Shown here in pieces: positions 43,701 through 58,700 of a stretch of DNA of 64,000 nt. The first letter of the stretch is position 1. Every line of letters starts with the position of its first letter. Source of the DNA: Gracilaria gracilis (Eukaryota; Rhodophyta; Florideophyceae; Gracilariales; Gracilariaceae); contig JARGSG010000119.1 in assembly GCA_030374805.1 (NCBI GenBank), positions 117,965 through 181,964 on the forward strand, given 5' to 3'. The notes beneath the pieces are model-generated. The model searched no databases. It saw nothing but the letters and a program-made list of their open reading frames with translations, and had not been told where the DNA came from. The translations under genes and the position numbers were made by a program.

Positions 43701-46700
43701 TGATGAACTTGGGTGAAGCCAATTGTGACGACCTCAATTTTCTATATCCACGAATAGCGCACGCATACTATGCCAAGCACATGGTGAAGGGAAATATGGC
43801 TCGTTGGCGCTGTTTCGGTTACTATCTCTGTAAACACCGTTGGGGTTTTGGTTTGGGTTTGCATTGGGGTTTGTATTAGGGGTCTCAAGAGGAGAGATTA
43901 CGAGGCGTGTATATGCTCAATTTGAAGCTCCATCACGCCTCATGGGGTTTGGGGCATAGCAGCAATACTGCAGTGAATACAATAAAATGCGCGCATTTCA
44001 GAAAAAGTCTTCCAGGCGTAATGGAGGAGCTTGGGACGGTAGATCACTTTCAACGACATGGAAGCCCCCTTGAGATAGCTTTATATCTCTATTGGAGTGG
44101 CCTGCGATGAATCAAAGTGCTATGTGTTGCAGGAGACATGATTGTGGCAGAACACTAGAGCCCGTGCTGATGAACTTGGGTGAAGCCAATTGTGACGACC
44201 TCAATTTTCTATATCCACGAATAGCGCACGCATACTATGCCAAGCACATGGTGAAGGGAAATATGGCTCGTTGGCGCTGTTTCGGTTACTATCTCTGTAA
44301 ACACCGTTGGGGGTTTTGGTTTGGGTTTGCATTGGGGGTTTGTATTAGGGGTCTCAAGAGGAGAGATTACGAGGCGTATATACGCTCAATTCGAAGCTCC
44401 ATCACGCCTCATGGGGTTTGGGCATAGCAGCAATACTGCAGTGAATACAATAAAATGCGCGCATTTCAGAAAAAGTCTTCCAGGCGTAATGGAGGAGCTT
44501 GGGACGGTAGATCACTTTCAACGACATGGAAGCCCCCTTGAGATAGCTTTATATCTCTATTGGAGTGGCTTGCGATGAATCAAAGTGCTATGTGTTGCAG
44601 GAGACATGATCGTGGCAGAACACTAGAGCCCGTGCTGATGAACTTGGGTGAAGCCAATTGTGACGACCTCAATTTTCTATATCCACGAATAGCGCACGCA
44701 TACTATGCCAAGCACATGGTGAAGGGAAATATGGCTCGTTGGCGCTGTTTCGGTTACTATCTCTGTAAACACCGTTGGGGTTTTGGTTTGGGTTTGCATT
44801 GGGGTTTGTATTAGGGGTCCTCAAGAGGAGAGATTACGAGGCGTATATACGCTCAATTCGAAGCTCCATCACGCCCTCATGGGGTTTGGGCATAGCAGCA
44901 ATACTGCAGTGAATACAATAAAATGCGCGCATTTCAGAAAAAGTCTTCCAGGCGTAATGGAGGAAGCTTGGGACGGTAGATCACTTTCAACGACATGGAA
45001 GCCCCCTTGAGATAGCTTTAATATCTCTATTGGAGTGGCCTGCGATGAATCAAAGTGCTATGTGTTGCAGGAGACATGATCGTGGCAGAACACTAGAGCC
45101 CGTGCTGATGAACTTGGGTGAAGCCAATTGTGACGACCTCAATTTTCTATATCCACGAATAGCGCACGCATACTATGCCAAGCACATGGTGAAGGGAAAT
45201 ATGGCTCGTTGGCGCTGTTTCGGTTACTATCTCTGTAAACACCGTTGGGGTTTTGGTTTGGGTTTGCATTGGGGTTTGTATTAGGGGTCTCAAGAGGAGA
45301 GATTACGAGGCGTATATACGCTCAATTCGAAGCTCCATCACGCCTCATGGGGTTTGGGCATAGCAGCAATACTGCAGTGAATACAATAAAATGCGCGCAT
45401 TTCAGAAAAAGTCTTCCAGGCGTAATGGAGGAGCTTGGGACGGTAGATCACTTTCAACGACATGGAAGCCCCCTTGAGATAGCTTTATATCTCTATTGGA
45501 GTGGCCTGCGATGAATCAAAGTGCTATGTGTTGCAGGAGACATGATCGTGGCAGAACACTAGAGCCCGTGCTGATGAACTTGGGTGAAGCCAATTGTGAC
45601 GACCTCAATTTTCTATATCCACGAATAGCGCACGCATACTATGCCAAGCACATGGTGAAGGGAAATATGGCTCGTTGGCGCTGTTTCGGTTACTATCTCT
45701 GTAAACACCGTTGGGGTTTTGGTTTGGGTTTGCATTGGGGTTTGTATTAGGGGTCTCAAGAGGAGAGATTACGAGGCGTGTATATGCTCAATTTGAAGCT
45801 CCATCACGCCTCATGGGGTTTGGGCATAGCAGCAATACTGCAGTGAATACAATAAAATGCGCGCATTTCAGAAAAAGTCTTCCAGGCGTAATGGAGGAGC
45901 TTGGGACGGTAGATCACTTTCAACGACATGGAAGCCCCCTTGAGATAGCTTTATATCTCTATTGGAGTGGCCTGCGATGAATCAAAGTGCTATGTGTTGC
46001 AGGAGACATGATTGTGGCAGAACACTAGAGCCCGTGCTGATGAACTTGGGTGAAGCCAATTGTGACGACCTCAATTTTCTATATCCACGAATAGCGCACG
46101 CATACTATGCCAAGCACATGGTGAAGGGAAATATGGCTCGTTGGCGCTGTTTCGGTTACTATCTCTGTAAACACCGTTGGGGTTTTGGTTTGGGGTTTGC
46201 ATTGGGGTTTGTATTAGGGGTCTCAAGAGGAGAGATTACGAGGCGTGTATATGCTCAATTTGAAGCTCCATCACGCCTCATGGGGTTTGGGCATAGCAGC
46301 AATACTGCAGTGAATACAATAAAATGCGCGCATTTCAGAAAAAGTCTTCCAGGCGTAATGGAGGAGCTTGGGACGGTAGATCACTTTCAACGACATGGAA
46401 GCCCCCTTGAGATAGCTTTATATCTCTATTGGAGTGGCCTGCGATGAATCAAAGTGCTATGTGTTGCAGGAGACATGATTGTGGCAGAACACTAGAGCCC
46501 GTGCTGATGAACTTGGGTGAAGCCAATTGTGACGACCTCAATTTTCTATATCCACGAATAGCGCACGCATACTATGCCAAGCACATGGTGAAGGGAAATA
46601 TGGCTCGTTGGCGCTGTTTCGGTTACTATCTCTGTAAACACCGTTGGGGTTTTGGTTTGGGTTTGCATTGGGGTTTGTATTAGGGGTCTCAAGAGGAGAG

Positions 46701-49700
46701 ATTACGAGGCGTATATACGCTCAATTCGAAGCTCCATCACGCCTCATGGGGTTTGGGCATAGCAGCAATACTGCAGTGAATACAATAAAATGCGCGCATT
46801 TCAGAAAAAGTCTTCCAGGCGTAATGGAGGAGCTTGGGACGGTAGATCACTTTCAACGACATGGAAGCCCCCTTGAGATAGCTTTATATCTCTATTGGAG
46901 TGGCCTGCGATGAATCAAAGTGCTATGTGTTGCAGGAGACATGATCGTGGCAGAACACTAGAGCCCGTGCTGATGACACTTGGGTGAAGCCAATTGTGAC
47001 GACCTCAATTTTCTATATCCACGAATAGCGCACGCATACTATGCCAAGCACATGGTGAAGGGAAATATGGCTCGTTGGCGCTGTTTCGGTTACTATCTCT
47101 GTAAACACCGTTGGGGTTTTGGTTTGGGTTTGCATTGGGGTTTGTATTAGGGGTCTCAAGAGGAGAGATTACGAGGCGTATATACGCTCAATTCGAAGCT
47201 CCATCACGCCTCATGGGGTTTGGGCATAGCAGCAATACTGCAGTGAATACAATAAAATGCGCGCATTTCAGAAAAAGTCTTCCAGGCGTAATGGAGGAGC
47301 TTGGGACGGTAGATCACTTTCAACGACATGGAAGCCCCCTTGAGATAGCTTTATATCTCTATTGGAGTGGCCTGCGATGAATCAAAGTGCTATGTGTTGC
47401 AGGAGACATGATCGTGGCAGAACACTAGAGCCCGTGCTGATGAACTTGGGTGAAGCCAATTGTGACGACCTCAATTTTCTATATCCACGAATAGCGCACG
47501 CATACTATGCCAAGCACATGGTGAAGGGAAATATGGCTCGTTGGCGCTGTTTCGGTTACTATCTCTGTAAACACCGTTGGGGTTTTGGTTTGGGTTTGCA
47601 TTGGGGTTTGTATTAGGGGTCTCAAGAGGAGAGATTACGAGGCGTATATACGCTCAATTCGAAGCTCCATCACGCCTCATGGGGTTTGGGCATAGCAGCA
47701 ATACTGCAGTGAATACAATAAAATGCGCGCATTTCAGAAAAAGTCTTCCAGGCGTAATGGAGGAGCTTGGGACGGTAGATCACTTTCAACGACATGGAAG
47801 CCCCCTTGAGATAGCTTTATATCTCTATTGGAGTGGCCTGCGATGAATCAAAGTGCTATGTGTTGCAGGAGACATGATCGTGGCAGAACACTAGAGCCCG
47901 TGCTGATGAACTTGGGTGAAGCCAATTGTGACGACCTCAATTTTCTATATCCACGAATAGCGCACGCATACTATGCCAAGCACATGGTGAAGGGAAATAT
48001 GGCTCGTTGGCGCTGTTTCGGTTACTATCTCTGTAAACACCGTTGGGGTTTTGGTTTGGGTTTGCATTGGGGTTTGTATTAGGGGTCTCAAGAGGAGAGA
48101 TTACGAGGCGTATATACGCTCAATTCGAAGCTCCATCACGCCTCATGGGGTTTGGGCATAGCAGCAATACTGCAGTGAATACAATAAAATGCGCGCATTT
48201 CAGAAAAAGTCTTCCAGGCGTAATGGAGGAGCTTGGGACGGTAGATCACTTTCAACGACATGGAAGCCCCCTTGAGATAGCTTTATATCTCTATTGGAGT
48301 GGCCTGCGATGAATCAAAGTGCTATGTGTTGCAGGAGACATGATTGTGGCAGAACACTAGAGCCCGTGCTGATGAACTTGGGTGAAGCCAATTGTGACGA
48401 CCTCAATTTTCTATATCCACGAATAGCGCACGCATACTATGCCAAGCACATGGTGAAGGGAAATATGGCTCGTTGGCGCTGTTTCGGTTACTATCTCTGT
48501 AAACACCGTTGGGGTTTTGGTTTGGGTTTGCATTGGGGTTTGTATTAGGGGTCTCAAGAGGAGAGATTACGAGGCGTATATACGCTCAATTCGAAGCTCC
48601 ATCACGCCTCATGGGGTTTGGGCATAGCAGCAATACTGCAGTGAATACAATAAAATGCGCGCATTTCAGAAAAAGTCTTCCAGGCGTAATGGAGGAGCTT
48701 GGGACGGTAGATCACTTTCAACGACATGGAAGCCCCCTTGAGATAGCTTTATATCTCTATTGGAGTGGCCTGCGATGAATCAAAGTGCTATGTGTTGCAG
48801 GAGACATGATCGTGGCAGAACACTAGAGCCCGTGCTGATGAACTTGGGTGAAGCCAATTGTGACGACCTCAATTTTCTATATCCACGAATAGCGCACGCA
48901 TACTATGCCAAGCACATGGTGAAGGGAAATATGGCTCGTTGGCGCTGTTTCGGTTACTATCTCTGTAAACACCGTTGGGGTTTTGGTTTGGGTTTGCATT
49001 GGGGTTTGTATTAGGGGTCTCAAGAGGAGAGATTACGAGGCGTATATACGCTCAATTCGAAGCTCCATCACGCCTCATGGGGTTTGGGCATAGCAGCAAT
49101 ACTGCAGTGAATACAATAAAATGCGCGCATTTCAGAAAAAGTCTTCCAGGCGTAATGGAGGAGCTTGGGACGGTAGATCACTTTCAACGACATGGAAGCC
49201 CCCTTGAGATAGCTTTATATCTCTATTGGAGTGGCCTGCGATGAATCAAAGTGCTATGTGTTGCAGGAGACATGATCGTGGCAGAACACTAGAGCCCGTG
49301 CTGATGAACTTGGGTGAAGCCAATTGTGACGACCTCAATTTTCTATATCCACGAATAGCGCACGCATACTATGCCAAGCACATGGTGAAGGGAAATATGG
49401 CTCGTTGGCGCTGTTTCGGTTACTATCTCTGTAAACACCGTTGGGGTTTTGGTTTGGGTTTGCATTGGGGTTTGTATTAGGGGTCTCAAGAGGAGAGATT
49501 ACGAGGCGTATATACGCTCAATTCGAAGCTCCATCACGCCTCATGGGGTTTGGGCATAGCAGCAATACTGCAGTGAATACAATAAAATGCGCGCATTTCA
49601 GAAAAAGTCTTCCAGGCGTAATGGAGGAGCTTGGGACGGTAGATCACTTTCAACGACATGGAAGCCCCCTTGAGATAGCTTTATATCTCTATTGGAGTGG

Positions 49701-52700
49701 CCTGCGATGAATCAAAGTGCTATGTGTTGCAGGAGACATGATCGTGGCAGAACACTAGAGCCCGTGCTGATGAACTTGGGTGAAGCCAATTGTGACGACC
49801 TCAATTTTCTATATCCACGAATAGCGCACGCATACTATGCCAAGCACATGGTGAAGGGAAATATGGCTCGTTGGCGCTGTTTCGGTTACTATCTCTGTAA
49901 ACACCGTTGGGGTTTTGGTTTGGGTTTGCATTGGGGTTTGTATTAGGGGTCTCAAGAGGAGAGATTACGAGGCGTATATACGCTCAATTCGAAGCTCCAT
50001 CACGCCTCATGGGGTTTGGGCATAGCAGCAATACTGCAGTGAATACAATAAAATGCGCGCATTTCAGAAAAAGTCTTCCAGGCGTAATGGAGGAGCTTGG
50101 GACGGTAGATCACTTTCAACGACATGGAAGCCCCCTTGAGATAGCTTTATATCTCTATTGGAGTGGCCTGCGATGAATCAAAGTGCTATGTGTTGCAGGA
50201 GACATGATTGTGGCAGAACACTAGAGCCCGTGCTGATGAACTTGGGTGAAGCCAATTGTGACGACCTCAATTTTCTATATCCACGAATAGCGCACGCATA
50301 CTATGCCAAGCACATGGTGAAGGGAAATATGGCTCGTTGGCGCTGTTTCGGTTACTATCTCTGTAAACACCGTTGGGGTTTTGGTTTGGGTTTGCATTGG
50401 GGTTTGTATTAGGGGTCTCAAGAGGAGAGATTACGAGGCGTATATACGCTCAATTCGAAGCTCCATCACGCCTCATGGGGTTTGGGCATAGCAGCAATAC
50501 TGCAGTGAATACAATAAAATGCGCGCATTTCAGAAAAAGTCTTCCAGGCGTAATGGAGGAGCTTGGGACGGTAGATCACTTTCAACGACATGGAAGCCCC
50601 CTTGAGATAGCTTTATATCTCTATTGGAGTGGCCTGCGATGAATCAAAGTGCTATGTGTTGCAGGAGACATGATCGTGGCAGAACACTAGAGCCCGTGCT
50701 GATGAACTTGGGTGAAGCCAATTGTGACGACCTCAATTTTCTATATCCACGAATAGCGCACGCATACTATGCCAAGCACATGGTGAAGGGAAATATGGCT
50801 CGTTGGCGCTGTTTCGGTTACTATCTCTGTAAACACCGTTGGGGTTTTGGTTTGGGTTTGCATTGGGGTTTGTATTAGGGGTCTCAAGAGGAGAGATTAC
50901 GAGGCGTATATACGCTCAATTCGAAGCTCCATCACGCCTCATGGGGTTTGGGCATAGCAGCAATACTGCAGTGAATACAATAAAATGCGCGCATTTCAGA
51001 AAAAGTCTTCCAGGCGTAATGGAGGAGCTTGGGACGGTAGATCACTTTCAACGACATGGAAGCCCCCTTGAGATAGCTTTATATCTCTATTGGAGTGGCC
51101 TGCGATGAATCAAAGTGCTATGTGTTGCAGGAGACATGATCGTGGCAGAACACTAGAGCCCGTGCTGATGAACTTGGGTGAAGCCAATTGTGACGACCTC
51201 AATTTTCTATATCCACGAATAGCGCACGCATACTATGCCAAGCACATGGTGAAGGGAAATATGGCTCGTTGGCGCTGTTTCGGTTACTATCTCTGTAAAC
51301 ACCGTTGGGGTTTTGGTTTGGGTTTGCATTGGGGTTTGTATTAGGGGTCTCAAGAGGAGAGATTACGAGGCGTATATACGCTCAATTCGAAGCTCCATCA
51401 CGCCTCATGGGGTTTGGGCATAGCAGCAATACTGCAGTGAATACAATAAAATGCGCGCATTTCAGAAAAAGTCTTCCAGGCGTAATGGAGGAGCTTGGGA
51501 CGGTAGATCACTTTCAACGACATGGAAGCCCCCTTGAGATAGCTTTATATCTCTATTGGAGTGGCCTGCGATGAATCAAAGTGCTATGTGTTGCAGGAGA
51601 CATGATCGTGGCAGAACACTAGAGCCCGTGCTGATGAACTTGGGTGAAGCCAATTGTGACGACCTCAATTTTCTATATCCACGAATAGCGCACGCATACT
51701 ATGCCAAGCACATGGTGAAGGGAAATATGGCTCGTTGGCGCTGTTTCGGTTACTATCTCTGTAAACACCGTTGGGGTTTTGGTTTGGGTTTGCATTGGGG
51801 TTTGTATTAGGGGTCTCAAGAGGAGAGATTACGAGGCGTATATACGCTCAATTCGAAGCTCCATCACGCCTCATGGGGTTTGGGCATAGCAGCAATACTG
51901 CAGTGAATACAATAAAATGCGCGCATTTCAGAAAAAGTCTTCCAGGCGTAATGGAGGAGCTTGGGACGGTAGATCACTTTCAACGACATGGAAGCCCCCT
52001 TGAGATAGCTTTATATCTCTATTGGAGTGGCCTGCGATGAATCAAAGTGCTATGTGTTGCAGGAGACATGATCGTGGCAGAACACTAGAGCCCGTGCTGA
52101 TGAACTTGGGTGAAGCCAATTGTGACGACCTCAATTTTCTATATCCACGAATAGCGCACGCATACTATGCCAAGCACATGGTGAAGGGAAATATGGCTCG
52201 TTGGCGCTGTTTCGGTTACTATCTCTGTAAACACCGTTGGGGTTTTGGTTTGGGTTTGCATTGGGGTTTGTATTAGGGGTCTCAAGAGGAGAGATTACGA
52301 GGCGTATATACGCTCAATTCGAAGCTCCATCACGCCTCATGGGGTTTGGGCATAGCAGCAATACTGCAGTGAATACAATAAAATGCGCGCATTTCAGAAA
52401 AAGTCTTCCAGGCGTAATGGAGGAGCTTGGGACGGTAGATCACTTTCAACGACATGGAAGCCCCCTTGAGATAGCTTTATATCTCTATTGGAGTGGCCTG
52501 CGATGAATCAAAGTGCTATGTGTTGCAGGAGACATGATCGTGGCAGAACACTAGAGCCCGTGCTGATGAACTTGGGTGAAGCCAATTGTGACGACCTCAA
52601 TTTTCTATATCCACGAATAGCGCACGCATACTATGCCAAGCACATGGTGAAGGGAAATATGGCTCGTTGGCGCTGTTTCGGTTACTATCTCTGTAAACAC

Positions 52701-55700
52701 CGTTGGGGTTTTGGTTTGGGTTTGCATTGGGGTTTGTATTAGGGGTCTCAAGAGGAGAGATTACGAGGCGTATATACGCTCAATTCGAAGCTCCATCACG
52801 CCTCATGGGGTTTGGGCATAGCAGCAATACTGCAGTGAATACAATAAAATGCGCGCATTTCAGAAAAAGTCTTCCAGGCGTAATGGAGGAGCTTGGGACG
52901 GTAGATCACTTTCAACGACATGGAAGCCCCCTTGAGATAGCTTTATATCTCTATTGGAGTGGCCTGCGATGAATCAAAGTGCTATGTGTTGCAGGAGACA
53001 TGATTGTGGCAGAACACTAGAGCCCGTGCTGATGAACTTGGGTGAAGCCAATTGTGACGACCTCAATTTTCTATATCCACGAATAGCGCACGCATACTAT
53101 GCCAAGCACATGGTGAAGGGAAATATGGCTCGTTGGCGCTGTTTCGGTTACTATCTCTGTAAACACCGTTGGGGTTTTGGTTTGGGTTTGCATTGGGGTT
53201 TGTATTAGGGGTCTCAAGAGGAGAGATTACGAGGCGTATATACGCTCAATTCGAAGCTCCATCACGCCTCATGGGGTTTGGGCATAGCAGCAATACTGCA
53301 GTGAATACAATAAAATGCGCGCATTTCAGAAAAAGTCTTCCAGGCGTAATGGAGGAGCTTGGGACGGTAGATCACTTTCAACGACATGGAAGCCCCCTTG
53401 AGATAGCTTTATATCTCTATTGGAGTGGCCTGCGATGAATCAAAGTGCTATGTGTTGCAGGAGACATGATCGTGGCAGAACACTAGAGCCCGTGCTGATG
53501 AACTTGGGTGAAGCCAATTGTGACGACCTCAATTTTCTATATCCACGAATAGCGCACGCATACTATGCCAAGCACATGGTGAAGGGAAATATGGCTCGTT
53601 GGCGCTGTTTCGGTTACTATCTCTGTAAACACCGTTGGGGTTTTGGTTTGGGTTTGCATTGGGGTTTGTATTAGGGGTCTCAAGAGGAGAGATTACGAGG
53701 CGTATATACGCTCAATTCGAAGCTCCATCACGCCTCATGGGGTTTGGGCATAGCAGCAATACTGCAGTGAATACAATAAAATGCGCGCATTTCAGAAAAA
53801 GTCTTCCAGGCGTAATGGAGGAGCTTGGGACGGTAGATCACTTTCAACGACATGGAAGCCCCCTTGAGATAGCTTTATATCTCTATTGGAGTGGCCTGCG
53901 ATGAATCAAAGTGCTATGTGTTGCAGGAGACATGATCGTGGCAGAACACTAGAGCCCGTGCTGATGAACTTGGGTGAAGCCAATTGTGACGACCTCAATT
54001 TTCTATATCCACGAATAGCGCACGCATACTATGCCAAGCACATGGTGAAGGGAAATATGGCTCGTTGGCGCTGTTTCGGTTACTATCTCTGTAAACACCG
54101 TTGGGGTTTTGGTTTGGGTTTGCATTGGGGTTTGTATTAGGGGTCTCAAGAGGAGAGATTACGAGGCGTATATACGCTCAATTCGAAGCTCCATCACGCC
54201 TCATGGGGTTTGGGCATAGCAGCAATACTGCAGTGAATACAATAAAATGCGCGCATTTCAGAAAAAGTCTTCCAGGCGTAATGGAGGAGCTTGGGACGGT
54301 AGATCACTTTCAACGACATGGAAGCCCCCTTGAGATAGCTTTATATCTCTATTGGAGTGGCCTGCGATGAATCAAAGTGCTATGTGTTGCAGGAGACATG
54401 ATCGTGGCAGAACACTAGAGCCCGTGCTGATGAACTTGGGTGAAGCCAATTGTGACGACCTCAATTTTCTATATCCACGAATAGCGCACGCATACTATGC
54501 CAAGCACATGGTGAAGGGAAATATGGCTCGTTGGCGCTGTTTCGGTTACTATCTCTGTAAACACCGTTGGGGTTTTGGTTTGGGTTTGCATTGGGGTTTG
54601 TATTAGGGGTCTCAAGAGGAGAGATTACGAGGCGTATATACGCTCAATTCGAAGCTCCATCACGCCTCATGGGGTTTGGGCATAGCAGCAATACTGCAGT
54701 GAATACAATAAAATGCGCGCATTTCAGAAAAAGTCTTCCAGGCGTAATGGAGGAGCTTGGGACGGTAGATCACTTTCAACGACATGGAAGCCCCCTTGAG
54801 ATAGCTTTATATCTCTATTGGAGTGGCCTGCGATGAATCAAAGTGCTATGTGTTGCAGGAGACATGATCGTGGCAGAACACTAGAGCCCGTGCTGATGAA
54901 CTTGGGTGAAGCCAATTGTGACGACCTCAATTTTCTATATCCACGAATAGCGCACGCATACTATGCCAAGCACATGGTGAAGGGAAATATGGCTCGTTGG
55001 CGCTGTTTCGGTTACTATCTCTGTAAACACCGTTGGGGTTTTGGTTTGGGTTTGCATTGGGGTTTGTATTAGGGGTCTCAAGAGGAGAGATTACGAGGCG
55101 TATATACGCTCAATTCGAAGCTCCATCACGCCTCATGGGGTTTGGGCATAGCAGCAATACTGCAGTGAATACAATAAAATGCGCGCATTTCAGAAAAAGT
55201 CTTCCAGGCGTAATGGAGGAGCTTGGGACGGTAGATCACTTTCAACGACATGGAAGCCCCCTTGAGATAGCTTTATATCTCTATTGGAGTGGCCTGCGAT
55301 GAATCAAAGTGCTATGTGTTGCAGGAGACATGATTGTGGCAGAACACTAGAGCCCGTGCTGATGAACTTGGGTGAAGCCAATTGTGACGACCTCAATTTT
55401 CTATATCCACGAATAGCGCACGCATACTATGCCAAGCACATGGTGAAGGGAAATATGGCTCGTTGGCGCTGTTTCGGTTACTATCTCTGTAAACACCGTT
55501 GGGGTTTTGGTTTGGGTTTGCATTGGGGTTTGTATTAGGGGTCTCAAGAGGAGAGATTACGAGGCGTATATACGCTCAATTCGAAGCTCCATCACGCCTC
55601 ATGGGGTTTGGGCATAGCAGCAATACTGCAGTGAATACAATAAAATGCGCGCATTTCAGAAAAAGTCTTCCAGGCGTAATGGAGGAGCTTGGGACGGTAG

Positions 55701-58700
55701 ATCACTTTCAACGACATGGAAGCCCCCTTGAGATAGCTTTATATCTCTATTGGAGTGGCCTGCGATGAATCAAAGTGCTATGTGTTGCAGGAGACATGAT
55801 CGTGGCAGAACACTAGAGCCCGTGCTGATGAACTTGGGTGAAGCCAATTGTGACGACCTCAATTTTCTATATCCACGAATAGCGCACGCATACTATGCCA
55901 AGCACATGGTGAAGGGAAATATGGCTCGTTGGCGCTGTTTCGGTTACTATCTCTGTAAACACCGTTGGGGTTTTGGTTTGGGTTTGCATTGGGGTTTGTA
56001 TTAGGGGTCTCAAGAGGAGAGATTACGAGGCGTATATACGCTCAATTCGAAGCTCCATCACGCCTCATGGGGTTTGGGCATAGCAGCAATACTGCAGTGA
56101 ATACAATAAAATGCGCGCATTTCAGAAAAAGTCTTCCAGGCGTAATGGAGGAGCTTGGGACGGTAGATCACTTTCAACGACATGGAAGCCCCCTTGAGAT
56201 AGCTTTATATCTCTATTGGAGTGGCCTGCGATGAATCAAAGTGCTATGTGTTGCAGGAGACATGATCGTGGCAGAACACTAGAGCCCGTGCTGATGAACT
56301 TGGGTGAAGCCAATTGTGACGACCTCAATTTTCTATATCCACGAATAGCGCACGCATACTATGCCAAGCACATGGTGAAGGGAAATATGGCTCGTTGGCG
56401 CTGTTTCGGTTACTATCTCTGTAAACACCGTTGGGGTTTTGGTTTGGGTTTGCATTGGGGTTTGTATTAGGGGTCTCAAGAGGAGAGATTACGAGGCGTA
56501 TATACGCTCAATTCGAAGCTCCATCACGCCTCATGGGGTTTGGGCATAGCAGCAATACTGCAGTGAATACAATAAAATGCGCGCATTTCAGAAAAAGTCT
56601 TCCAGGCGTAATGGAGGAGCTTGGGACGGTAGATCACTTTCAACGACATGGAAGCCCCCTTGAGATAGCTTTATATCTCTATTGGAGTGGCCTGCGATGA
56701 ATCAAAGTGCTATGTGTTGCAGGAGACATGATCGTGGCAGAACACTAGAGCCCGTGCTGATGAACTTGGGTGAAGCCAATTGTGACGACCTCAATTTTCT
56801 ATATCCACGAATAGCGCACGCATACTATGCCAAGCACATGGTGAAGGGAAATATGGCTCGTTGGCGCTGTTTCGGTTACTATCTCTGTAAACACCGTTGG
56901 GGTTTTGGTTTGGGTTTGCATTGGGGTTTGTATTAGGGGTCTCAAGAGGAGAGATTACGAGGCGTATATACGCTCAATTCGAAGCTCCATCACGCCTCAT
57001 GGGGTTTGGGCATAGCAGCAATACTGCAGTGAATACAATAAAATGCGCGCATTTCAGAAAAAGTCTTCCAGGCGTAATGGAGGAGCTTGGGACGGTAGAT
57101 CACTTTCAACGACATGGAAGCCCCCTTGAGATAGCTTTATATCTCTATTGGAGTGGCCTGCGATGAATCAAAGTGCTATGTGTTGCAGGAGACATGATCG
57201 TGGCAGAACACTAGAGCCCGTGCTGATGAACTTGGGTGAAGCCAATTGTGACGACCTCAATTTTCTATATCCACGAATAGCGCACGCATACTATGCCAAG
57301 CACATGGTGAAGGGAAATATGGCTCGTTGGCGCTGTTTCGGTTACTATCTCTGTAAACACCGTTGGGGTTTTGGTTTGGGTTTGCATTGGGGTTTGTATT
57401 AGGGGTCTCAAGAGGAGAGATTACGAGGCGTATATACGCTCAATTCGAAGCTCCATCACGCCTCATGGGGTTTGGGCATAGCAGCAATACTGCAGTGAAT
57501 ACAATAAAATGCGCGCATTTCAGAAAAAGTCTTCCAGGCGTAATGGAGGAGCTTGGGACGGTAGATCACTTTCAACGACATGGAAGCCCCCTTGAGATAG
57601 CTTTATATCTCTATTGGAGTGGCCTGCGATGAATCAAAGTGCTATGTGTTGCAGGAGACATGATCGTGGCAGAACACTAGAGCCCGTGCTGATGAACTTG
57701 GGTGAAGCCAATTGTGACGACCTCAATTTTCTATATCCACGAATAGCGCACGCATACTATGCCAAGCACATGGTGAAGGGAAATATGGCTCGTTGGCGCT
57801 GTTTCGGTTACTATCTCTGTAAACACCGTTGGGGTTTTGGTTTGGGTTTGCATTGGGGTTTGTATTAGGGGTCTCAAGAGGAGAGATTACGAGGCGTATA
57901 TACGCTCAATTCGAAGCTCCATCACGCCTCATGGGGTTTGGGCATAGCAGCAATACTGCAGTGAATACAATAAAATGCGCGCATTTCAGAAAAAGTCTTC
58001 CAGGCGTAATGGAGGAGCTTGGGACGGTAGATCACTTTCAACGACATGGAAGCCCCCTTGAGATAGCTTTATATCTCTATTGGAGTGGCCTGCGATGAAT
58101 CAAAGTGCTATGTGTTGCAGGAGACATGATCGTGGCAGAACACTAGAGCCCGTGCTGATGAACTTGGGTGAAGCCAATTGTGACGACCTCAATTTTCTAT
58201 ATCCACGAATAGCGCACGCATACTATGCCAAGCACATGGTGAAGGGAAATATGGCTCGTTGGCGCTGTTTCGGTTACTATCTCTGTAAACACCGTTGGGG
58301 TTTTGGTTTGGGTTTGCATTGGGGTTTGTATTAGGGGTCTCAAGAGGAGAGATTACGAGGCGTATATACGCTCAATTCGAAGCTCCATCACGCCTCATGG
58401 GGTTTGGGCATAGCAGCAATACTGCAGTGAATACAATAAAATGCGCGCATTTCAGAAAAAGTCTTCCAGGCGTAATGGAGGAGCTTGGGACGGTAGATCA
58501 CTTTCAACGACATGGAAGCCCCCTTGAGATAGCTTTATATCTCTATTGGAGTGGCCTGCGATGAATCAAAGTGCTATGTGTTGCAGGAGACATGATCGTG
58601 GCAGAACACTAGAGCCCGTGCTGATGAACTTGGGTGAAGCCAATTGTGACGACCTCAATTTTCTATATCCACGAATAGCGCACGCATACTATGCCAAGCA

